From NCBI GenBank assembly GCA_013178045.1, contig JABLXP010000013.1, positions 1 through 46,769 of the forward strand: a DNA stretch of 46,769 nucleotides. Direction: 5' to 3'. The position numbers and the translations under genes were made by a program. This document shows, one piece after another, positions 41,719-46,769 of this stretch. The notes beneath the pieces were generated by a model. It had not been told where the DNA came from, ran no database searches, and saw only the letters and a list, made by a program, of their open reading frames with translations. How positions within the stretch are numbered: the stretch's first letter is position 1; every line of letters begins with the position of its first letter. The stretch is from Bacillota bacterium (lineage in GTDB: Bacteria > Bacillota > Ch66).

Positions 41719-43143
41719 ATGTCTGGAATCAAGTTTGGAACTGATGGTTGGCGGGCGATCATTGCCCGGGAATTCACTTTTGCCAACGTGGCGCTGGTGG
41801 CCCAGGCTATCGCGCAGTACCTGCATGAACACCGGTTGGCCGCCAAAGGGATTGTGGTGGGGTATGACAACCGGTTCCTGTCCGATAAGTTTGCGGAAAC
41901 GGTGGCCGAGGTGATGGCCGGCAACCAGATCCCCGTCTGGCTGACCGTTAAGGCTACCCCGACCCCGGTAACCGCCTACACCATCAAATGGAAGGACGCG
42001 GCCGGGGCGGTGATGCTCACGGCCAGCCATAACCCGCCAGAGTACAACGGGATCAAGTTCATCCCCGACTATGCCGGGCCGGCGCTCCCCCACATCACCG
42101 ACGAGATTGAGCATTTTCTGCAGCAGCTGACGGGGGATGGCCAGGTCAAGCAATTACCCCTGGAGAAGGCGAAAGAGGCCGGTCTCATCCAGGATGTGGA
42201 GCCGTTCCAGGTCTACCTTGACCATCTGGCGTCCTTGATCCATGTGGCGGACATCCGTCGTCATCCCCTGAAGGTGGTGATCGACCCGCTGTACGGCGCG
42301 GGGATCGGCTACCTGGAGCATTTCCTGCGCGAGGCGGGCTGCCAGGTCGAGGTGATGCACAACTACCGGGACTGCCTGTTTGGCGGGAGCGTCCCTGAGC
42401 CAACGGGGAAAATCCTGGGCGAGCTGCGGGAAAGGGTCCGGCGGCAGGGGGCTGACCTGGGAATCGCCCTGGACGGAGATGCTGACCGCTTCGGGATCAT
42501 CGACCGCAATGGCGACTACATCAGCCCGAATCAGGTGATCTACCTGGCCCTTTACCACCTGCTGGAGACGCGCGGCAAACTGGGACCAGCGGTGGCCCGG
42601 ACGGTGGCGACGACCCACATGGTCGACCGCATTGCGGCCCGGTACGGACTGACGGTGGAAGAGACCCCGGTGGGCTTCAAATACATCGGCCAGTCCCTGC
42701 TGGAGCGGGGTAGCCTGCTGGGCGGGGAGGAGAGCGGGGGGATCAGCATCCACGGGCACGTCCCGGAGAAAGACGGGATCCTGGCCGCCTCCCTGGTGGT
42801 GGAAATGGTGGCCCGGTGGGGCAAGAGTTTGACCGCCCTGATGGAGGAGTTATCCCGTGAGTACGGGCGGCTGGTCAGCGAGCGGCTGGACATTCACTGC
42901 CGCCCGGCGGACAAGGCCCGCGTGTTGCAGTCCCTGCGCGAGTTTGCCCTCGCTGAGGTGGCGGGGCTGAAGGTCCAGCAGAAGGTGACCGTTGATGGGA
43001 CGAAGGTGCTCCTGGAGGGAGACAACTGGTTTTTGGTCCGGCCTTCCGGCACGGAACCCCTGTTCAGGATCTACGTGGAGGCCATCAACGAGGAGAAGCT
43101 GCGGCAGATCCAGCAGGAAGTACGGGAGTATTTGCAGCTGTAA
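41719..43143 (+). CDS. Phosphoglucomutase/phosphomannomutase family enzyme
   Basis: 474 residues; CGGAGG upstream of ATG 41719. All four active-site loops are present: phospho-serine S103 in TASHNPPEYNG, metal loop DGDADRFG (252-257), sugar loop GGEESGG, and phosphate loop RPSGTEPLFRIY. The N-terminus IKFGTDGWRAII is typical of the alpha-D-phosphohexomutase superfamily. It interconverts hexose 1- and 6-phosphates and so feeds nucleotide-sugar synthesis for the glycan genes. Glucose, mannose or glucosamine phosphate cannot be separated by eye. It ends at a strong terminator. Confidence 0.92.
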   Translation: MSGIKFGTDGWRAIIAREFTFANVALVAQAIAQYLHEHRLAAKGIVVGYDNRFLSDKFAETVAEVMAGNQIPVWLTVKATPTPVTAYTIKWKDAAGAVMLTASHNPPEYNGIKFIPDYAGPALPHITDEIEHFLQQLTGDGQVKQLPLEKAKEAGLIQDVEPFQVYLDHLASLIHVADIRRHPLKVVIDPLYGAGIGYLEHFLREAGCQVEVMHNYRDCLFGGSVPEPTGKILGELRERVRRQGADLGIALDGDADRFGIIDRNGDYISPNQVIYLALYHLLETRGKLGPAVARTVATTHMVDRIAARYGLTVEETPVGFKYIGQSLLERGSLLGGEESGGISIHGHVPEKDGILAASLVVEMVARWGKSLTALMEELSREYGRLVSERLDIHCRPADKARVLQSLREFALAEVAGLKVQQKVTVDGTKVLLEGDNWFLVRPSGTEPLFRIYVEAINEEKLRQIQQEVREYLQL

Positions 43144-43380
43144 CGTGAACGCTTGAATGATTGCCCTTGGCAGGCAGGAGCAAAACAGGGCCCGGGCGGC
43201 CCTGTTTTTTGCGCTTGCTTTATCACTTTATCTAACCCGGGGTTAAGAGACCCGGGGGACCAGGTGGTGCTGGTGGCTATAACATCTGCAAGTGTCGTCT
43301 TACCGGCCTGGCGGTTGGTCAGGGACCATCTCAAAAGCATAACTGGCAAACGCTTCCCAGAGACGTATCAAGATAAGCGA
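43144..43380. other. Intergenic region with truncated toxin start
   Basis: Apart from the terminator there is no complete gene. On the minus strand ATG 43384 overlaps the stop of the antitoxin and starts MIAYLDTS, the beginning of a PIN-domain (VapC) toxin, but after eight codons the sequence becomes unrelated and reaches a stop within ten more codons. Other frames here lack ribosome sites. Confidence 0.5.
43184..43210 (+). terminator. Rho-independent terminator of the phosphohexomutase gene
   Basis: AACAGGGCC (43184-43192) pairs perfectly with GGCCCTGTT (43198-43206) and is followed by a run of T to 43210. Confidence 0.95.
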
Positions 43381-43656
43381 TCATCGCCGGTCCTCCGTCA
43401 CCATCTCTGAGACCAGGATGGCTGTTTTATTTGTTGCTGGAAAATCGATCCCCTTTGGTTTGCCACCATTCCAGGAAGCCAGTCCGCTTTCGACCAGACG
43501 GATAATCTCCTCGGGAACGTTATTCCTTGTTTCCACGACCGGGACCAGCCTGGCCACTGGTCGATTGCGGTCTTTAATTAGCACTGACTTGCCCTCCTGA
43601 ACCTGTTTTAGAAAGTAGCTTAGTCGGTTTTTGATTTCGCGAATGCCAGCCTCCAT
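43381..43656 (-). CDS. Phd/YefM-type antitoxin (orphan)
   Basis: 91 residues on the minus strand from ATG 43656 (another ATG four bases earlier is out of frame). AGIREIKNRLSYFLKQVQEG, KSVLIKDRNRPVARLVPVVE is the classic Phd/YefM N-terminal DNA-binding and dimerisation domain; the C-terminal half with GLASWNGGKPKG is the toxin-binding tail of VapB-type partners. Normally a VapC PIN toxin gene follows. Here its start overlaps by four bases (ATGA) but only eight codons remain, so the antitoxin is now an orphan. It may still repress its own promoter. Confidence 0.85.
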   Translation of the reverse strand: MEAGIREIKNRLSYFLKQVQEGKSVLIKDRNRPVARLVPVVETRNNVPEEIIRLVESGLASWNGGKPKGIDFPATNKTAILVSEMVTEDRR

Positions 43657-43784
43657 GCATGGCTAACCCCTTTTTTGCGTATGTGTCCATATTATAAAGA
43701 AGCCACAAAGCAATCCAACTTTGGTCCTGGGCCAAATTGCTTATTTTTACTCTAACCCTTCAAGTTTGCCGGAATATTATTCGA

Positions 43785-43790
43785 TATAAT
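43785..43790 (+). promoter_or_regulatory. Possible -10 box before degS
   Basis: TATAAT at 43785-43790, 82 bases before the degS start. No good -35 hexamer at the normal distance, so an activator may be required or the hexamer is fortuitous. Confidence 0.35.
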
Positions 43791-43871
43791 TGGATACTGG
43801 AGGAAATCGCGCGCTTGGTGTCGAATAACCCCTCAACCACGATGTCAAGCCCGGGAGGTCGGGGGAGGAGC

Positions 43872-45026
43872 ATGACTGACCTGGAAGTATTCGACGCCAA
43901 ATTGCTGGAAAATATCATCACCAAACTGATCGAAACCATTGAAAACAGCCAGGAGCAGATTTTTGACATTGCGGAAAACGCGCGGAGCGAATACGCCCGG
44001 GTTCAACTTGAGCTGCTGGAAGTCAAGGAGCAGACGCAAAACATCATCAAGGAAGTCGATGCTGTTACCCTGGCGGACCGACAGGCGCGGTACCGGTTGA
44101 TGGAGGTCAGCCGGGATTTTCACAAGTACAGTGAGGAGGACGTGCGCCAGGCTTACGAACAGGCGAAGGATATCCAGATCCGCTTGTTTGTGCTGCGGGA
44201 GAAGGAAGCCAACCTGCGGGCCCGCCGGGATGACCTGGAGCGCCGGGTGAAGCGGATCGCGGAAATCGTCGAACGGGCGGAAATGCTGATCTCCCAGGTC
44301 GGCATGATGCTGAAGTTTATCAGCGGTAACCTGCAGAAGGTGAGCGCCACGCTGGACAAGGCCCAGCGCCTGCAGCAGTTGGGCTGGTGGGTGGTCCAGG
44401 CCCAGGAAGAGGAGCGCAAGCGGGTTGCCCGGGAGATTCACGATGGTCCAGCCCAGTCGCTGGCCAATATTGTTCTCCGCCTGGAATACTGCGAGAAGCT
44501 GTGGGAGGTCGACCTGTCGCGGGTGCGTCAGGAACTGGCTGAACTCAAGGAGGTTGCCCGGTCAAACCTGCAGGACATCCGCAAGATTATTTTTGCTCTG
44601 CGGCCGATGGCCCTTGATGACCTGGGGCTGGTGCCGGCTCTCAAGCGATTCACGGCCGATTTTGCGGAGAAGTACGGGCTGCCGGTGCACCTGACGATCC
44701 TCGGCCAGGAACGGCGGCTCAAGCCGTACCTGGAGGTGGCAGTCTTCCGGGTGATTCAAGAGGCGCTGAATAACGTGTATAAGCACGCACAGGCCTCCCA
44801 GGCTACGGTCAAGCTGGAAATGGCCCCGTTGATGTTGACCGCGATTACGCGGGACAATGGGGTTGGTTTTAACGTTGAGGAGGTGCTGGCCACTCCACAT
44901 GACCGCTATGGTTTGACCAGCATGCGGGAAAGAGTTGAGATGTTGGATGGCAAGCTGATGATCAGATCATCACCTGGCAAAGGCACGGAAGTGGTGGTGC
45001 AGATTCCGCTGAAAGACCAGGAGTAA
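43872..45026 (+). CDS. degS: DegS-type sensor histidine kinase
   Basis: 384 residues from ATG 43872, chosen because GGGGGAGGAG stands directly upstream and the DegS N-terminus (LEVFDAKLLENIITKLIETI) begins there; the longer frame from 43737 is non-conserved. Residues 1-180 are the cytoplasmic coiled-coil DegS sensor domain. The HisKA_3 dimerisation helix has EEERKRVAREIHDGPAQSLA with phospho-accepting His190. The ATPase domain has RVIQEALNNVYKHAQA, DNGVGF and YGLTSMRERVEMLDGKL. No membrane segment, so a soluble kinase like DegS of Bacillus, which controls exoenzymes, motility and exopolysaccharide. Its response regulator follows after 35 bases. Confidence 0.93.
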   Translation: MTDLEVFDAKLLENIITKLIETIENSQEQIFDIAENARSEYARVQLELLEVKEQTQNIIKEVDAVTLADRQARYRLMEVSRDFHKYSEEDVRQAYEQAKDIQIRLFVLREKEANLRARRDDLERRVKRIAEIVERAEMLISQVGMMLKFISGNLQKVSATLDKAQRLQQLGWWVVQAQEEERKRVAREIHDGPAQSLANIVLRLEYCEKLWEVDLSRVRQELAELKEVARSNLQDIRKIIFALRPMALDDLGLVPALKRFTADFAEKYGLPVHLTILGQERRLKPYLEVAVFRVIQEALNNVYKHAQASQATVKLEMAPLMLTAITRDNGVGFNVEEVLATPHDRYGLTSMRERVEMLDGKLMIRSSPGKGTEVVVQIPLKDQE

Positions 45027-45061
45027 GGTGAGTTCGCGATGAGCAGCGGGAGGGGTCGAGA

Positions 45062-45712
45062 GTGAAACCGATTCGGGTATTGATTGTTGATGACCATGCC
45101 CTGGTCAGACAGGGCTTGCGCAAGGTACTGGAACTGGAACCGGGGATCAGGGTGGTCGGTGAGGTGGGCGATGGTGAGGCGGCGATCGCGCAGGCGCGGC
45201 GGTTGCAGCCGGATATTGTGCTGATGGATTTGAATATGCCAGGGACCAACGGGGTGGAGGCGACCCGGGTCATTAAGAAGGAATTACCGCGCACGAAAGT
45301 GATCGCGTTGACGGTTGACGAAGATGACCAGATCTTCGAAGCCATCCGGGCCGGCGTGGCCGCCTACATTTTGAAGGATGTTGAGGCTGATGAGTTGATC
45401 AAGGCCATCGTCAATGTGCATGAGGGGAAGTCAGTGGTTCACCCGAAGGTGACGGCGAAATTGATGGGGGAATTCAACCGGCTGTCGGCGGTGGCGGCCG
45501 ATGAAACCGCGGTGAACCGCCTGACGGAGCGAGAGCGGGAGGTCCTGGTCTGCCTGGCGCGGGGCGCTTCTAATTTGGATATCGCCCGGATGCTGTTTAT
45601 CAGTGAGAAAACGGTCAAGAACCACATTACCAGTATTTTGCGGAAGTTAAATGTGAAGGATCGCACCCAGGCGGCGATCTACGCCATCAAATATAAGCTG
45701 GTGGATCTGTAG
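45062..45712 (+). CDS. degU: DegU-like response regulator (NarL/FixJ family)
   Basis: 216 residues, GTG start 45062 with GGGAGGGG upstream. Receiver domain with acidic pocket D10-D11, phospho-acceptor D56 in VLMDLNMPGTNG, and the switch lysine in AYILKDVEADEL. A LuxR-type helix-turn-helix at about 150-207 carries LTEREREVLVCLARGASNLD and ISEKTVKNHITSILRKL. It is the partner of the DegS kinase upstream. By analogy it could control the nearby polysaccharide and surface genes, but no binding site can be assigned. Confidence 0.93.
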   Translation: MKPIRVLIVDDHALVRQGLRKVLELEPGIRVVGEVGDGEAAIAQARRLQPDIVLMDLNMPGTNGVEATRVIKKELPRTKVIALTVDEDDQIFEAIRAGVAAYILKDVEADELIKAIVNVHEGKSVVHPKVTAKLMGEFNRLSAVAADETAVNRLTEREREVLVCLARGASNLDIARMLFISEKTVKNHITSILRKLNVKDRTQAAIYAIKYKLVDL

Positions 45713-45795
45713 CTCACGGATAGCACCAAATTAGGCCCACTGTGCATAAACTGTATTAACTCCCACGGCATAAAGTTGGCGAAAGGAGTGGTACG

Positions 45796-46335
45796 GTGCA
45801 CAATGGGGATTTGTTCTGGCTGGCCATCGCTGGGATGCTGATCTCCCTGCTGCTTGGCCTTTATGCGTTTTGGCGGCCGCGCGGTTGCCAGTGCTGTCAT
45901 TTGACGTGGTCGACGACTACGCTGGTGATGGCGGTGCGGAATCAGGAAGAGATTATCGAGGGAGTGATGCGGGCGATCGCCAATTTTTATCACCAGGAGA
46001 CGCCTGCTTTCGATCTGATCGTTGTTGACCGGGGCTCAACTGACCGGACCCTGGATATATTACGGCGGATCCACCGCCACTGGGAGGGTTTCACTTTGCT
46101 GACCGAGGAACAGGTGAATCCGACAGAGATTCCGCTGGGCCTGGCGCGCCGCTATGGACGGGGGCGGCGCCTCTGCTACCTGGAGCTGGACCGACCGCGC
46201 CCGGTGGAGATGGTGGTCCGGGCGGTGGAGGGTGTGCTGGGCGGTGAGGCGGAAGTGGATGAGGAGCTGGTCAAAGTTTTTTACCTGATGCGAACAAATG
46301 TTCTTGACCGGACTGAGCAGGATGTGGTAAAATAA
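45796..46335 (+). CDS. Short membrane-anchored GT2-like protein
   Basis: 179 residues from GTG 45796, AAAGGAG upstream. One N-terminal helix (LFWLAIAGMLISLLLGLYAF), then a Cys-rich turn and a GT-A-like start: TTLVMAVRNQEEIIEGVMRA and DLIVVDRGSTDRTLDILRRI, which resembles the nucleotide-binding half of family 2 glycosyltransferases (DxGSxDxT). The acceptor half with the DXD and QXXRW motifs is missing, so catalysis is doubtful. The same arrangement may be a natural short family in this lineage. Its last codons contain the promoter of the next gene. Confidence 0.6.
   Translation: MHNGDLFWLAIAGMLISLLLGLYAFWRPRGCQCCHLTWSTTTLVMAVRNQEEIIEGVMRAIANFYHQETPAFDLIVVDRGSTDRTLDILRRIHRHWEGFTLLTEEQVNPTEIPLGLARRYGRGRRLCYLELDRPRPVEMVVRAVEGVLGGEAEVDEELVKVFYLMRTNVLDRTEQDVVK
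46304..46333 (+). promoter_or_regulatory. Promoter of coiled-coil gene 4
   Basis: TTGACC (46304-46309), an 18-base spacer and TAAAAT (46328-46333), with TGTGG directly before the -10, inside the 3' end of the upstream gene. Confidence 0.7.
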
Positions 46336-46368
46336 GGGAAAGAGATGTGAAGGGGAAGGGAAGTCATA

Positions 46369-46769
46369 ATGTTGGAGGAGCGCCTGGATAGTATTGAGCG
46401 GGTATTAGCTGAACTTGTCCGAGTCGTAGGTAGATCGAACGCGGCGATTGAGGAGAACCGGAAAGAGACGCAGGAGCTGAGGGCGGCAGTTGCCGGGGTG
46501 CAGCAGGAGACCGAAGGGCTCAAGGTGGCAGTTGCCGGGATGCAGCAGGAGACCGAAGGGCTCAAGGTGGCAGTTGCCGAAATGCGGCAGGAGACCGAAG
46601 GGCTCAAGGCGGCGGTTGCCGGGGTGCAGCAGGAGACCGAAGGGCTCAAGGTGGCAGTTGCCGAGATGCGGCAGGAGACCGAAGGGCTCAAGGTGGCAGT
46701 TGCCGAGATGCGGCAGGAGACCGAAGGGCTCAAGGTGGCGGTTGCCGGGGTGCAGCAGGAGACGCAGGA
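46369..46769 (+). CDS. Coiled-coil protein with 14-residue tandem repeats, family member 4 (runs off the window)
   Basis: At least 133 residues, ATG 46369 after AGGGGAAGGGGAAG; open to the right edge. The N-terminal block EERLDSIERVLAELVRVVG, RSNAAIEENRKE matches the gene at 37688 (EDRLEHVERMLTELIRIVG, NTNAAVEELREG). Then come seven complete copies of a 14-residue unit ETEGLKVAVAGMQQ (variants GVQQ, EMRQ) and the start of an eighth, each encoded by a 42-base DNA repeat. Predicted to form a long, regular coiled coil of two heptads per unit. Function unknown. Copy number beyond the edge cannot be seen. Confidence 0.75.
   Translation, partial: MLEERLDSIERVLAELVRVVGRSNAAIEENRKETQELRAAVAGVQQETEGLKVAVAGMQQETEGLKVAVAEMRQETEGLKAAVAGVQQETEGLKVAVAEMRQETEGLKVAVAEMRQETEGLKVAVAGVQQETQ
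46465..46769 (+). repeat. Tandem 42-bp repeats
   Basis: Units begin at 46465, 46507, 46549, 46591, 46633, 46675, 46717 and 46759 (the last cut by the window edge). They are almost identical; variation is concentrated at two points (GTG/ATG of the G-V/M or E-M position, and CAG/CGG). Unit gain or loss would stay in frame. Confidence 0.95.

Noticed and set aside
43153-43410. Plus-strand frame after the phosphohexomutase
   Set aside because: Starts across the terminator hairpin and runs antisense into the antitoxin; the segment GDQVVLVAITSASVVLPAW is suggestive but I cannot assign it.

Overview
The window looks like chromosomal DNA of a Gram-positive, S-layer-bearing member of the Clostridia (Peptococcaceae/Desulfotomaculum-like). 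The basis is an SLH-domain surface protein, a DegS/DegU two-component pair, a BY-kinase on a separate gene from its Wzz partner, a PHP-type (not low-molecular-weight) tyrosine phosphatase, frequent GTG/TTG starts with strong AGGAGG-type ribosome sites, and Clostridia-type IS families. The taxonomic call is inference; there is no rRNA or marker gene here.

Region 1 (1-7.6 kb) is a graveyard of mobile and defence DNA. It holds fragments of an IS21 IstB gene, a type I restriction HsdS gene, an HK97-type phage capsid gene, at least three transposases, a probable group II intron 5' end, and a copper-amine-oxidase-type stalk gene with a beta-propeller fragment. Among the debris are apparently intact small genes: a HepT/MntA (type VII) toxin-antitoxin pair, a DUF6904-like gene, and an antitoxin-like gene whose GNAT partner is broken by a stop codon.

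Region 2 (7.6-9.6 kb) is one SLH surface-protein gene with a near-consensus promoter preceded by four 11-bp direct repeats, closed by a strong terminator.

Region 3 (9.7-37.3 kb) is a large exopolysaccharide or cell-wall glycan cluster. It contains Wzy-like polymerase/ligases (two), Wzz (split by a frameshift), BY-kinase, PHP phosphatase, a PglF/WbpM-like dehydratase, UDP-sugar dehydrogenase, a MurJ-type flippase, two sugar aminotransferases, a WbpB-like oxidoreductase, four GT4 glycosyltransferases, a WbpI-like epimerase, a PglC-like initiating phosphoglycosyl transferase, a hexapeptide acyltransferase and a VanZ-like protein. Together they can be read as making a 2,3-diacetamido-uronic acid (WbpA-B-E-D-I route) and possibly a 4-amino-4,6-dideoxy sugar, building repeat units on a lipid carrier, flipping and polymerising them. 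The cluster is interrupted at 22.7-25.0 kb by an IS110 element and an ISLre2 remnant, followed by an AT-rich glycosyltransferase/polymerase block that looks acquired. Two homologous genes of 75-76 codons of unknown function stand at the two ends of the cluster in opposite orientation.

Region 4 (37.6-46.8 kb) carries a second UDP-GlcNAc 2-epimerase, a phosphohexomutase, a DUF421 membrane protein, an orphan antitoxin, DegS/DegU, and a truncated GT2-like membrane protein. Interspersed are four small coiled-coil genes that share N- or C-terminal blocks, two of which contain near-perfect DNA tandem repeats (21 bp and 42 bp) and several of which have closely similar promoters. This coiled-coil family, the paired genes flanking the glycan cluster, and the phased repeats before the SLH promoter are the least explained parts of the window.
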